Below are positions 1 through 9,087 of a DNA stretch of 25,143 nt, piece by piece. Position 1 is the first letter of the stretch; each line of letters begins with the position of its first letter. The DNA is from a virus, in IMG/VR virus record IMGVR_UViG_3300029319_000470, positions 1 to 25,143 of that record. One strand, given 5' to 3'. The translations under genes were made by a program, and so were the position numbers. The notes beneath the pieces were generated by a model. The model did no database searches and was not told the origin of the DNA. It worked only from the letters and a program-made list of their open reading frames with translations.

Positions 1-31
1 AATCGAATCTTATAACGCTAACGATTCATAA
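1..31 (+). CDS. 3' end of an upstream gene (partial)
   Basis: The frame ending in the TAA at 29-31 is open back to base 2 and reads I-E-S-Y-N-A-N-D-S-stop. The TAA shares one base with the ATG of the next gene, the same TAATG arrangement used at 781-785 and 16798-16802, which suggests a translationally coupled upstream structural gene. Only nine codons are visible, so its product cannot be named. Confidence 0.5.
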   Translation, partial: IESYNANDS

Positions 32-783
32 TGACAATAAAAAATCTCTCTATCGAAACAATTGGTCTTCATGTTGGAGCAAGAGATTACTCTAAAATGA
101 CCATCTCCAAACAAATTCCTTACAAAAAAACTGGTGTATTAACTTGTTCTGGTATATCAATATTTGGTGATTGTTCTAAAATTAGTGGAAGGGCAGCAGT
201 CACAATAGGTACAGTAGATTCAGGATCTAAACTCCCTTTCTCTGACTCTCTTTATGTCTTAGGAACCAGTAAATTCTTTGCTGATATGTTAGTGTCAGCA
301 AACGTTAGAATCACTGGTAACGCTACGATTAGTGGCACAACGTATTCAACTTTTAGAGGAAGTATAAATGTTCAAGGTTGGAAAGGATTTGACATCAAAC
401 ACCCAACCAAAGAAAACTATAGATTAAGATATGTTTGTTTGGAAGGCCCAGAGGGTGGTGTCTACCATAGAGGTGTTTTAAAAAACAGTGAATTTATTGA
501 ACTCCCTGATTACTGGAAAGATTTAGTTGATACTAAAACAATTACAGTGCATCTAACTCCGATTGGAACATATCAATACTTATATTATACAGTTGCAAAG
601 AATAGAATTATAGTTAAGAACCACAGTAATCTTTCAACTCACTGTAGTTACATAGTTTATGGTGAGAGAAAAGATGGTGAACCTTTGATTCCAGAGTATG
701 AAGGAAACTCACCCGAAGATTATCCAGGTAAGAATGATCAGTATTCAATTGCTGGATATCATTATGATAGGAGGACACTCTAA
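31..783 (+). CDS. Tail-fibre-like structural protein with HPTKE...CLEGPE domain
   Basis: This 250-aa protein is probably a small fibre or fibre-tip component of the virion. Residues about 30-115 consist of short beta-strand turns (for example NVRITGNATISGT), like the shaft of many phage fibres. From about residue 116 comes a domain I recognise from tail-fibre C-termini of T4-like marine phages: FDIKHPTKENYRLRYVCLEGPE at 120-141, then GGVYHRG, ELPDYWKDLVD and LTPIGTYQ, ending with EYEGNSPEDYPGKNDQYS. There is no signal peptide or membrane segment. An in-frame TAA at 19-21 leaves the ATG at 31 as the only start nearby. The gene overlaps its neighbours on both sides by one base in TAATG, so translation is probably coupled. 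The domain assignment is from recall; the receptor or attachment role is inferred. Confidence 0.88.
   Translation: MTIKNLSIETIGLHVGARDYSKMTISKQIPYKKTGVLTCSGISIFGDCSKISGRAAVTIGTVDSGSKLPFSDSLYVLGTSKFFADMLVSANVRITGNATISGTTYSTFRGSINVQGWKGFDIKHPTKENYRLRYVCLEGPEGGVYHRGVLKNSEFIELPDYWKDLVDTKTITVHLTPIGTYQYLYYTVAKNRIIVKNHSNLSTHCSYIVYGERKDGEPLIPEYEGNSPEDYPGKNDQYSIAGYHYDRRTL
769..774 (+). promoter_or_regulatory. Strong Shine-Dalgarno AGGAGG for the gene at 783
   Basis: AGGAGG ends 8 bases before the ATG at 783. It lies inside the last codons of the preceding gene, so it both fixes the start at 783 and fits independent or re-initiated translation across the TAATG overlap. It is the best ribosome binding site in the window. 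Confidence 0.85.
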
Positions 784-1370
784 TGGCAAAGTATTATTCA
801 GGCATTTCAGAAGGTGAAACTTTAGATAGTATGTTGGCTAACGGTAGTACCTATGGTATATCTCCAAGTAAAACTATAGACTGTAGTAGTGTTATTGCAG
901 ACACTAACATCGGTATCGGAATCACAAATCCAACTGCCCCTCTTGAAGTTCATACAGATGGCAGTAAAATATTTGATGTTGCATCAAATGGTTTGGTAAA
1001 GGGGACATTACACACTCTAATCGGTGAACATAGTGGTGCTACTACTGCTGATCAATTGTTTTCATTTGGAAATGGTGCAACCGATAATCAAGGGCCTGCA
1101 ATGCCTTTTGCTGGTGAAGTTGTTGTCGTCACCATATCAAAGTCTGGTGGAACTAATGCTGGAATTTTCCAACCATCAAAGAATGGAGTAACACAAGGAG
1201 GTGCCAGTGATCAAATTACAACTACCACTGGTTCAGGGACAGTCACAAAAAACAATGCGAATTACACATCATTAATGGATTTCGCAGCAGGTGATAGAAT
1301 AAATTATGTAACTATAGATGATACCGACACTACAACTTGTTTGACCATGGTTGTCAGATTCAACCCATAA
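783..1370 (+). CDS. Small tail-fibre-like protein with beta-sandwich-like C-terminus
   Basis: This 195-aa protein has one copy of the fibre motif GIGITNPTAPLEVHTDG at about residues 42-58, the same GIGTxNPxxxLDV pattern that recurs in the minus-strand fibre of this window. The C-terminal half (about 108-195) alternates hydrophobic strands with Gly/Thr/Asn turns (FAGEVVVVTISKSGG, then FAAGDRINYVTIDDTDT and LTMVVRF at the end). This resembles the strand layout of C1q/TNF-like jelly-roll fibre tips, but I cannot confirm the fold. The gene follows its neighbour with a one-base overlap and has a strong AGGAGG site, so the pair is probably made together, perhaps as a two-part fibre. Its stop codon lies inside a late-promoter-like box for the next gene. 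Confidence 0.85.
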   Translation: MAKYYSGISEGETLDSMLANGSTYGISPSKTIDCSSVIADTNIGIGITNPTAPLEVHTDGSKIFDVASNGLVKGTLHTLIGEHSGATTADQLFSFGNGATDNQGPAMPFAGEVVVVTISKSGGTNAGIFQPSKNGVTQGGASDQITTTTGSGTVTKNNANYTSLMDFAAGDRINYVTIDDTDTTTCLTMVVRFNP

Positions 1371-1373
1371 ATA
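1366..1373 (+). promoter_or_regulatory. Putative T4-like late promoter CATAAATA
   Basis: CATAAATA matches the T4 late-promoter box TATAAATA at seven of eight positions. It sits 23 bases before the ATG at 1397, leaving a leader of roughly 18 bases if initiation follows T4 spacing. The TAA stop of the upstream gene (1368-1370) is part of the box. No -35 element is needed for T4-type late promoters. Recognition by a phage late sigma factor is inferred. Confidence 0.55.
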
Positions 1374-1396
1374 AAAAGAACTCATCAGTATAAATT

Positions 1397-1627
1397 ATGG
1401 AAATTCAGAGAGAGACATTAAGAGAACTACAATACCTTCAAGAGGATATTGCAGCATATTTTACTGATGAACATGTTGTAAGTGGAGAAACATACTGGAC
1501 TTGTGTTGAATCTGTTGCGATTGCAAAACTTGCTGAGTTACGTGGTGAACCACTTTACTATGAAAAATTAAAAGAGGTTCTTGATTCTTTGGAGGATGAA
1601 GATGAATCACCCCAAAACCAAAATTGA
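1397..1627 (+). CDS. Small acidic protein of unknown function
   Basis: This 76-aa protein is rich in Glu and Asp, especially in its last 20 residues (LDSLEDEDESPQNQN), and looks mainly helical. The middle contains EHVVSGETYWTCVESVAIA, with a single Cys next to Trp. I have a vague recollection of similar short proteins in marine T4-like phages but no function to assign. The start is poorly supported by its ribosome site (only AAGAA, about 18 bases upstream), but the ATG follows a late-promoter-like box at 1366-1373. It lies between fibre genes on the same strand, so it could be a small chaperone or accessory factor for fibre assembly; that is a guess from position alone. The 68-aa antisense frame covering it is a shadow. 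Confidence 0.72.
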   Translation: MEIQRETLRELQYLQEDIAAYFTDEHVVSGETYWTCVESVAIAKLAELRGEPLYYEKLKEVLDSLEDEDESPQNQN

Positions 1628-1671
1628 CTTTTAATTTCAAAAAAGGTGGAAAAAAAATTCGGGCCAAAAAT
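1627..1671 (+). repeat. Intergenic A-tract repeat, copy 1
   Basis: This 45-base stretch starts at the stop codon of the 76-aa gene and matches 21005-21048 at roughly 85 percent by hand alignment. Both copies begin ACTTTTAATT and carry runs of six, eight and five A in the same order with nearly equal spacing (here 1639-1644, 1650-1657, 1666-1670). It precedes the late-promoter-like box at 1690. The A-runs are spaced 11-16 bases apart, which could bend the DNA. The function is unknown. Confidence 0.75.
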
Positions 1672-1689
1672 CAGTCCCAAACCTTTTGT

Positions 1690-1697
1690 GATAAATA
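1690..1697 (+). promoter_or_regulatory. Putative T4-like late promoter GATAAATA for the five-gene unit
   Basis: GATAAATA matches the T4 late box TATAAATA except at the first base. It ends 32 bases before the ATG at 1730, giving a leader of about 27 bases if T4 spacing applies. It lies in the only sizeable gap upstream of the 1730-20994 gene block, so it is the best candidate for driving the whole block. No clear Shine-Dalgarno follows, only GAAGAAAA at 1703-1710, too far from the ATG. Confidence 0.6.
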
Positions 1698-1729
1698 AGA
1701 CAGAAGAAAAAATTTAGTGTGCTAATACG

Positions 1730-4700
1730 ATGCCCCTTTCAAGGTTAGAAAATTTTTTAGTTAATACTGATGGTAATATATTGTATGTAAACCCATCTGA
1801 CTTAGATGCTACAGATAGTTTTGATAATAAAGGAAACTCTTTGACAAGACCTTTTGTTACAATACAAAGAGCATTGATAGAGGCAGCTAGATTTACATAC
1901 CAATCAGGATTTAATAACGATAGATTTGATAGAACCACAGTTTTAGTATATCCAGGTGAGCATACCATTGATAATAGACCAGGATTAGGTATCAAAGATA
2001 AACCCACTGAAGGTTTAAAATATGTTCAAGCAAACGGGCAAGAGATAAATGCAGTAACAGCTAATATAGAACTTAATAACAGTTCAATATTTGACTTAAA
2101 TAATGTAGATAATGTTTTACATAAGTTTAATTCAGTTTATGGTGGTGCAATTGTTCCAAAAGGAACTTCAATTATTGGATTAGACTTAAGAAAAACAAAA
2201 ATAAGACCATTATATGTTCCAAATCCAGATGTTTTAGACAGTGTAATTCCAAGATCAGCACTATTTCGTGTCACAGGTGGTTGCTATTTCTGGCAATTTA
2301 GTTTATTTGATGCAAATAGATCAGTATATTATAGTACAGATTTTACAGAAAAAAGAAACCCAAACATATCACACCATAAATTAACATGTTTTGAATATGC
2401 TGATGGGCAAAATATTGTGCCTGGATTTAGTACAACTGATTTGCAGCAATATTATTTTAAATTAATGAACGCTTATGGAACTGATACTGGAAGTAGAATA
2501 ATCCCACCTTTCCCAACTAATAAAGACTTCGAACCAAACACACCAGAAACTAAAATTGTTGGTGATCTTTCCTCAGACGATAATGCAATTAAAGAGTTAA
2601 CCTCTAGTGGGTTAAATGCAACTGCTTTAACAGAAAATGCACATGGTCTAACTGTTGATGATCAAATTTTAATTACTGGTGTTGGGTCTACTGATCTTTA
2701 TAACGGAACATATCGAGTCAGTGGTGTTGGAAGTGATAGACAGTTTTCATATCAATTAAACTCAGATGCTATTGATAATAGTGTAAGTGATACAGATCTT
2801 GATGGTGCAAGAGTTATAATTGAAGCAGATACAGTCACTGGTGCTTCTCCTTATATCTTCAACTGCTCACTCAGATCTGTTTTTGGTATGTGTGGTTTGC
2901 ATGCTGATGGATCAAAATCAACTGGATTTAAATCCATGGTTGTTGCTCAGTTTACTGGCATCGGTCTTCAAAAAGATGATAATGCATTTGTGATTTATAG
3001 TAAAGATACTGGTGATTATTTAAATAGTGTCAATGCCCGTGCATCAGGTTTATCTAAAACCCCCTTATACTTAAATCCAAACTCACAGTATAGAAAAAGA
3101 TACGATAACTTCCATGTTAAAGTATCAAATGATGCTTTCATTCAGGCAGTTTCTGTTTTTGCGATTGGTTTTTCAAATCATTTCCTAGCAGAATCTGGTG
3201 GAGAACAATCAATCACAAACTCAAACTCTAACTTTGGTAACAAAGCTTTGGTGTCAAAAGGATTCAAACCAAATGCTTTTAATCGTGATGACACAGGCTA
3301 CGTTACACACATTGTTCCACCAAAAGATTTACAGAAAGAGGAAACAAATATTGTCTGGAGAGTTTTAGACCCAATTAAAACAAAAAATGTTGGTATTTCA
3401 AGTCATCTTTATATTGCTGGAGAGAACGATGTAACTAATCCACCCACCAGCATCATTAATGGTTATAGAATTGGTGCAAGAAAAGATGATAAGTTATATC
3501 TAAACGTAAATATTGATGGAACTCTTACGACATTTTCATCTCCAATATTGATGGACGTTGGTGAGGGTAATGGTGATGGCCCAGTATCTGAAAAAAAATT
3601 TACTGTAGGTAGAGTTGGAGTTGCAAATAGTATAACTTCAAATGTAATTTCTTTGACTACGAATCATAACTTCCTTAATGGTGAGTCAGTTCGAGTTTTT
3701 GCTGATGATGGTAGAACTCCTGATGGAATTGAACTAGGAAGAAAATATTTTGTAATTACAACAGGATTGGCTGCTGATAGAATAAAATTAGCAAACACAG
3801 TCAATGATGCTCTCTCTGGAAAAGAAATTGTAGAAAGTATTAATACAAAAGGTGGTGTTCTTACTGTTCAAAGTATAGTTAATGATAAAATACCAGGTGA
3901 AATTGGACATCCAATTCAATACGATGAGAGTCAAAAAAATTGGTACATTCTTGGATCTGCTGGTGCAACCAATACAATTTTTACTGGATTTAATACTGGA
4001 GATAATGCAACTAAAATTTCAGAAAATAATTCCTCAACTTATGTATTAAGAAAATCAGAAACTCGTGCGTTAAATGATCGTATCTATAGATTACGTTATG
4101 TAATTCCGAAAGATTTTAGTGGTGCAAACACTGCAAAAAAACCAGAAAAAAATTACGTTTTACAAGAATCTAAAAGTGTTGGGGTCGATGCTACATTTAC
4201 AAATGTAATTACTAATCGAAATCCAAAAGTTATTGCAGGTGTTACAAGTTCCACTAGTGTAGTCACTGTAACATCATCACTACCTCATAAGTTAAGTGTA
4301 AATGATGTTGTTAATATTAAAAATGTAAAAAGTTCAGCAAACACAACTGGAGTTGGTAACTCTGGATTCAACGGAAAGTTTACAGTCACTGGAACTCCAA
4401 CAGCAACAACCTTTACTTTTGCAAATTCTACTCTCGCAGGAACATTTACAGATACCCAAATATCTGATGCTTTTGGTGGAGAACTTTCAGATTTACCAGT
4501 ATTTGAGAGAAGTGAATATGATACAACTTATACAGTACAGGAAGTTGAAACAATTCAAGATTATATTTCTAATGAACAAGATGGTATTTACTATCTGACT
4601 TGTTTGATTGGTAATGTATCACCAACTGTTTCTGAATTTTCTGATCTAAGATATAAACAAAGTTTCCTTAATTTATATCCAACTGTTGATAAAGATAATC

Positions 4701-7700
4701 CAAATAATGATCCAGTTCAATGTGTCACTGCTGCCTCAAATGAAAATTTAGGTAAAGTAATTCTTAATAACCCATTGAATAGTATTACAAAAGAAGCAAC
4801 AATTAACTATGTAAGAGACAATCGTGTTGGATTTGCAGTCACTGGTGCTACTAGTAATAACTCAGGTACCACAACTTTGACAACTGATGTGGAACATGAT
4901 TTAAATGCGATTACAGATCTTAGCATCACCAGTCCTACAGGAACTGGCTATGGAAGTGCAGGAACAAAGTATAATGTTTCTTTAACTGATGAAGATGGTG
5001 GTTCTTCTGGACAAGGTGCAACTGCGAATATAACTGTGAATGGAAGTGGTAAAGTTACCGCAATTCAAATTGTAAATGGTGGATCTGCATATGGTGTCGG
5101 AACAACTTTAGCTATAGGTGGAGGAACAGGTGGCGTTGCAACAGTAGCATCAATTAACAATTGCGTTGGTAATGCAATGCAGGTGATAGGTGTTGGTTCA
5201 GTGGATGATAGAACAAATGGTGGATTTAATGGATTGTATAAGATCACAGGTGTTCCAAGCACAAAATCAGTTACTTATACACACGTAGCAAAAGGTCAAA
5301 CAACAGGAACATCCGCAGGTATCTACACAGGGCCTGTTAGTGCAACGAGTGGTATATTTACTTTACTTGATGAAGCAGTTGGATTTAGCACTATGGTTGG
5401 TGTTGCTGGAACGACTTTAACTGGTATTGTTACTGTTACAACGAGTTCAAATCATAATTTAGCAGTTGGAAATAAAATTAAGATTGCAGGTTTGACAGGA
5501 AATAATGCTTCAGTATATAACGGATCTGACTTCATTGTAAGAGAGATAGTTGGAGTTACTACATTTACAATGAAAGCACCAATTGGTATTTCAACAGATG
5601 AATCTGGTGAAATTTACAAGTATAGTTTGAATTCATTTGGTCAAGATACTTCATTAGCATCAGAGAAAATAGCAGGTACTTTATCACCATTGTTAACTGG
5701 TATTTCATCAAAAATTACTAACACTAATGGAATTGATGTTCCTAGCACAGTTTCAACGGGAGACTTATATGGAGTTACTACTATAAGATTGGAAAGCACA
5801 ATAGGATTTAATGTTGGAGACTTTGTGCAAATCGGAAATGAAATTGTAAGAATCAAGAGTAAGAACTCTGATGATATAAGATTTGATGGATATAGAGGCG
5901 TATTAGGAACCCAATCTGTTGCTCATAGTAAGGGTGAGTTAGTTCGAAAAATAAATGTAATCCCATCTGAGTTACATAGATTCTCTAGTATTCGTGCTTC
6001 TGGACATACTTTTGAATATATTGGATATGGGCCAGGTAATTATTCAACTTCACTTCCTCAAAAAATTCAAAAACAAATTGAACCAGATAAAGAACTTCTT
6101 GCAATTTCAAGAGAGGAAAAAGGTGGAGTTACGTTCTTCTCTGGCATGAATGATCGTGGTGATTTCTTCAGTGGTCAAAAAGAAGAACCAAAAGAATTAT
6201 TCTTAGGAGATGCTGGTGATACAAACTTTGCTATATTTGATGATGTATTCATTCGAAATACATTACGTGTTGGAGGTGGCCCAAATCAAAACTTACCATC
6301 TGAATTTAATGGCCCCGTAAACTTTACAAAAAAAGTAACTTCTACAGATATTGAAGATGGTATTGAGGCAATTAAATTATTAGTTAAAGGAACTGGAACT
6401 ATTGACCCACTATTCCAAGTTGGAGATGATACAAGTCCTTCATTGATAGTCAATCAAGACAGTCAGAATGTTGGTATTAACACTCTCAATCCTCATAATA
6501 ATATTGAATTGGATGTAAATGGAACGATTCGTGCAAATGTATATGAAAACTTCAAACTAACAGACTTACCTGACGAAACTGAAGAACCAACATATGCAAG
6601 AAACCGTATCATCAAAGTTAAGGATGATGGTAGTGGGTATGAAATGATTGATCCACATGAGTTATCTGCATATGAATTGAGAAGTTTAGGTGTAAGTAAT
6701 GATGGGACAATATATGTGGGAACTGGAGCCAATGTATCGGGGCAAAATAAATTTAAAATATCTGGAATCTCAACTTCTAGATTCTTTGTTGGTGAAAGAG
6801 TCAAAATATTTGGTGTAACTGCAGATGGCGATAATGCTACGGTTCCAACTCCTGTCTTAACTGTAGGAACTGATAAAGTTGAAATTGTAAGAGTTCCATC
6901 AGATATAAGCACTGGATCAACTGCGAGAACTTATTACTATTGGCAAGCACAATATCATTTGAGAAATGGTAAAGTTGGTATAGCAACACAGATTGCCAAA
7001 GAAGGTGAATCCTACTCTGGATCAGATCCTAGAAAAGGAGTTATGAATGCAGAACTTGATAGTTTTAATGACGCTAATCACAATGTTTTAAAATTAAGTA
7101 GAACAAATACTGATCATGGTATTTTAATTTATCGTCAAATTTTTACTCACCCTGATGGTAATGCTGCTACTAAAGATGCAAAAGAATCTGAAGATAATGC
7201 AGATCCATCTGCAGCAAAATTGATTGCTGTTTTAGGACAAAAAGAATTGAAAAATGCTACTGCAGGAATTAGTTGGATTGATTATGGAGTTTATGAGCAA
7301 CCATTCTGGTCTGCAAAAGGAACTGTGAATGAATTTAAGGAACTTCATATTGGAGACACTACAGAAACTCATCAAATTCATTTTCCAACAACTGTTGGTG
7401 TTGGTACTAATGTTGGAAGAAGGGGATGGGATATTGCTGAAATAACTAATGTTGGAAGTGGAAATATTAGAGTTGCTGGTAAATTCTCAACAAACGGAGT
7501 GGCTGGATTTGGAACTGACAATAGTGTTAAGGTAGTTCATGATAATACAAAAGCACTTTCAGATGCGGTATCTAATACAGTTGCAAGTGGTGGTAACTAT
7601 TTGAGTCTACCAAGTGGAACATACCTTACAAACAAACTTCTCATTCCAGATAAATTTACTTTAAAAGGAGTTGGAAAAAATAGTAAAATTAAGATGCAAT

Positions 7701-9085
7701 ATTATGCGACAGATGCTACTGATCAAGGTGTAAGTGGTGGAACTGCCTTAGCCTTTGATGGAAACTTAATCGGTAATCCTACGTCAGTCAGTAATCCAAG
7801 TGACATCACTATTGCAGATATAACATTTGATGGAAACAGTTCAAATAATTTAATGTTTGAACTTGATGATGAAGATAATCTAATGTCATTTGAGAATGGA
7901 ACTTCAATGTTATTTAAAGATATGGAGATTCGAAATAGTTCTGGTGGTGGATTATATGCAAGAAATTCAAGACGTATCTCAGTAGAAAATTGCACTATTG
8001 TTGATGGTGGACAAACAGATCGATATCCTATTCGACCACTCGATGTTCAAAATTCTGAAACTGTTCGAGTAAATGATTGTTTGTTTGAAAACTTTGCAGG
8101 CCCACTAGACGTATCAGCAACAACAGTGGTATCAACTGGTGGAAATATCATTCGAAATTGTGGTAGTGGTATTGATGCTTATGCAACTGGAAAGATTACT
8201 ACAACAAGTAACGTAATTCTTGGCCCTGCAGATGAGTTTATTGCTTCTCCTGATATTTACGATACAGACTTTGATTCAATCAATATAAGTATTGAGGCTG
8301 GTAAAACATTCGAAGGCCCAGAGTTACTTTATCTTGAGAATGGTGAAGGTAAAAATCTTACAGATGTTGATATTGTCACAGGAATTGGAACGATGGTTGG
8401 GTTGTACAGTACAAATCGTATTGCAACCCTTGGTACTTCTTTCTATGATCTTGATATTATTACACAAGGCACTGCTACAGATCCAGCAACATCACCTGCA
8501 ACCACTAAAGAGGATGGTTACATTCGACTTTATTCGAATCCCACTAATACTGCTAAACTTGCACAATACAAACATCCATTGGGTGCAGGAGTTACAAATT
8601 CAGATCTTGGATATGAAATAATCGGAACTGAATATAAACAAATACCAACTGGATTCACGACTTCTGTTGGTATTTCATCTGGATACTGGGCTGGACAAGT
8701 TGGTGGAACAACTAAGGAATATGTAAATATACCAACTGGTGGTGCTGGTATTGCAGTTACACAATACATAATTAGACTTTCTGATGCTAATCAAGCGGAT
8801 CGAATTACAATTGGGGATATTGTGAAATTACCTGCACATAGTTTTAGTCCTGATATTAGTGATGGATTAAAGATAGCAAGTCCTGGTATTAATAAGGATG
8901 AAAACAATACCACCATCGATGCGGATATTGGTCTTCGAGTTGATGAAAAAATTGGTTCAGATCGTTTTGTATTGTCTGGATTCAGAGTGACTGCTCAATC
9001 TCATGGAGCAGAGTCAAATGATCAAGACTATATATCTATAAGGAGAGTATTCACTATCGCTAAAGGAAGAGTCGGAGTTTATTAA
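1730..9085 (+). CDS. Giant virion structural protein with two beta-helix-like regions
   Basis: This 2451-aa protein is probably a baseplate- or fibre-associated structural protein. Residues 1-230 resemble a pectate-lyase-like beta-helix (SLTRPFVTIQRALIEAA, VLVYPGEHTI, GTSIIGLDLRKTKIRP). Residues about 295-1750 hold a string of small beta modules of the type HGLxxxDxxxIxGVG...NGxYxVxGV, near 297-350, 637-700, 840-902, 1047-1194 (interrupted), 1217-1292, 1336-1407 and 1662-1750. A fibre motif VGINTLNPHNNIELDVNG lies near 1580-1598. Residues about 1934-2184 form a second, clearer beta-helix (TKALSDAVSNTVASGGNYLS, LPSGTYLTNKLLIPDKFTLK, then strand-turn repeats with ENCTIVDGG and VNDCLFENF). No catalytic residues can be asserted. 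The start is fixed by an in-frame TAG at 1715-1717. The next gene begins two bases after the stop. I recall the N-terminus from marine T4-like phages as an unnamed structural protein. Confidence 0.93.
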   Translation: MPLSRLENFLVNTDGNILYVNPSDLDATDSFDNKGNSLTRPFVTIQRALIEAARFTYQSGFNNDRFDRTTVLVYPGEHTIDNRPGLGIKDKPTEGLKYVQANGQEINAVTANIELNNSSIFDLNNVDNVLHKFNSVYGGAIVPKGTSIIGLDLRKTKIRPLYVPNPDVLDSVIPRSALFRVTGGCYFWQFSLFDANRSVYYSTDFTEKRNPNISHHKLTCFEYADGQNIVPGFSTTDLQQYYFKLMNAYGTDTGSRIIPPFPTNKDFEPNTPETKIVGDLSSDDNAIKELTSSGLNATALTENAHGLTVDDQILITGVGSTDLYNGTYRVSGVGSDRQFSYQLNSDAIDNSVSDTDLDGARVIIEADTVTGASPYIFNCSLRSVFGMCGLHADGSKSTGFKSMVVAQFTGIGLQKDDNAFVIYSKDTGDYLNSVNARASGLSKTPLYLNPNSQYRKRYDNFHVKVSNDAFIQAVSVFAIGFSNHFLAESGGEQSITNSNSNFGNKALVSKGFKPNAFNRDDTGYVTHIVPPKDLQKEETNIVWRVLDPIKTKNVGISSHLYIAGENDVTNPPTSIINGYRIGARKDDKLYLNVNIDGTLTTFSSPILMDVGEGNGDGPVSEKKFTVGRVGVANSITSNVISLTTNHNFLNGESVRVFADDGRTPDGIELGRKYFVITTGLAADRIKLANTVNDALSGKEIVESINTKGGVLTVQSIVNDKIPGEIGHPIQYDESQKNWYILGSAGATNTIFTGFNTGDNATKISENNSSTYVLRKSETRALNDRIYRLRYVIPKDFSGANTAKKPEKNYVLQESKSVGVDATFTNVITNRNPKVIAGVTSSTSVVTVTSSLPHKLSVNDVVNIKNVKSSANTTGVGNSGFNGKFTVTGTPTATTFTFANSTLAGTFTDTQISDAFGGELSDLPVFERSEYDTTYTVQEVETIQDYISNEQDGIYYLTCLIGNVSPTVSEFSDLRYKQSFLNLYPTVDKDNPNNDPVQCVTAASNENLGKVILNNPLNSITKEATINYVRDNRVGFAVTGATSNNSGTTTLTTDVEHDLNAITDLSITSPTGTGYGSAGTKYNVSLTDEDGGSSGQGATANITVNGSGKVTAIQIVNGGSAYGVGTTLAIGGGTGGVATVASINNCVGNAMQVIGVGSVDDRTNGGFNGLYKITGVPSTKSVTYTHVAKGQTTGTSAGIYTGPVSATSGIFTLLDEAVGFSTMVGVAGTTLTGIVTVTTSSNHNLAVGNKIKIAGLTGNNASVYNGSDFIVREIVGVTTFTMKAPIGISTDESGEIYKYSLNSFGQDTSLASEKIAGTLSPLLTGISSKITNTNGIDVPSTVSTGDLYGVTTIRLESTIGFNVGDFVQIGNEIVRIKSKNSDDIRFDGYRGVLGTQSVAHSKGELVRKINVIPSELHRFSSIRASGHTFEYIGYGPGNYSTSLPQKIQKQIEPDKELLAISREEKGGVTFFSGMNDRGDFFSGQKEEPKELFLGDAGDTNFAIFDDVFIRNTLRVGGGPNQNLPSEFNGPVNFTKKVTSTDIEDGIEAIKLLVKGTGTIDPLFQVGDDTSPSLIVNQDSQNVGINTLNPHNNIELDVNGTIRANVYENFKLTDLPDETEEPTYARNRIIKVKDDGSGYEMIDPHELSAYELRSLGVSNDGTIYVGTGANVSGQNKFKISGISTSRFFVGERVKIFGVTADGDNATVPTPVLTVGTDKVEIVRVPSDISTGSTARTYYYWQAQYHLRNGKVGIATQIAKEGESYSGSDPRKGVMNAELDSFNDANHNVLKLSRTNTDHGILIYRQIFTHPDGNAATKDAKESEDNADPSAAKLIAVLGQKELKNATAGISWIDYGVYEQPFWSAKGTVNEFKELHIGDTTETHQIHFPTTVGVGTNVGRRGWDIAEITNVGSGNIRVAGKFSTNGVAGFGTDNSVKVVHDNTKALSDAVSNTVASGGNYLSLPSGTYLTNKLLIPDKFTLKGVGKNSKIKMQYYATDATDQGVSGGTALAFDGNLIGNPTSVSNPSDITIADITFDGNSSNNLMFELDDEDNLMSFENGTSMLFKDMEIRNSSGGGLYARNSRRISVENCTIVDGGQTDRYPIRPLDVQNSETVRVNDCLFENFAGPLDVSATTVVSTGGNIIRNCGSGIDAYATGKITTTSNVILGPADEFIASPDIYDTDFDSINISIEAGKTFEGPELLYLENGEGKNLTDVDIVTGIGTMVGLYSTNRIATLGTSFYDLDIITQGTATDPATSPATTKEDGYIRLYSNPTNTAKLAQYKHPLGAGVTNSDLGYEIIGTEYKQIPTGFTTSVGISSGYWAGQVGGTTKEYVNIPTGGAGIAVTQYIIRLSDANQADRITIGDIVKLPAHSFSPDISDGLKIASPGINKDENNTTIDADIGLRVDEKIGSDRFVLSGFRVTAQSHGAESNDQDYISIRRVFTIAKGRVGVY

Positions 9086-9087
9086 AA

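Noticed and set aside
31-783. Peptidase S74-type self-cleaving chaperone at a fibre C-terminus
   Set aside because: I saw no S74 catalytic pattern or coiled-coil end in any fibre gene here; the CLEGPE-type domain is different.
1461-1667. 68-aa minus-strand open frame
   Set aside because: It is antisense to the 76-aa gene and the repeat, has a low-complexity His/Gln-rich composition, and no promoter or ribosome site.
6493-6912. 139-aa minus-strand open frame
   Set aside because: It lies wholly inside the giant plus-strand gene, whose modules continue across it; it is a mirror of that coding sequence.
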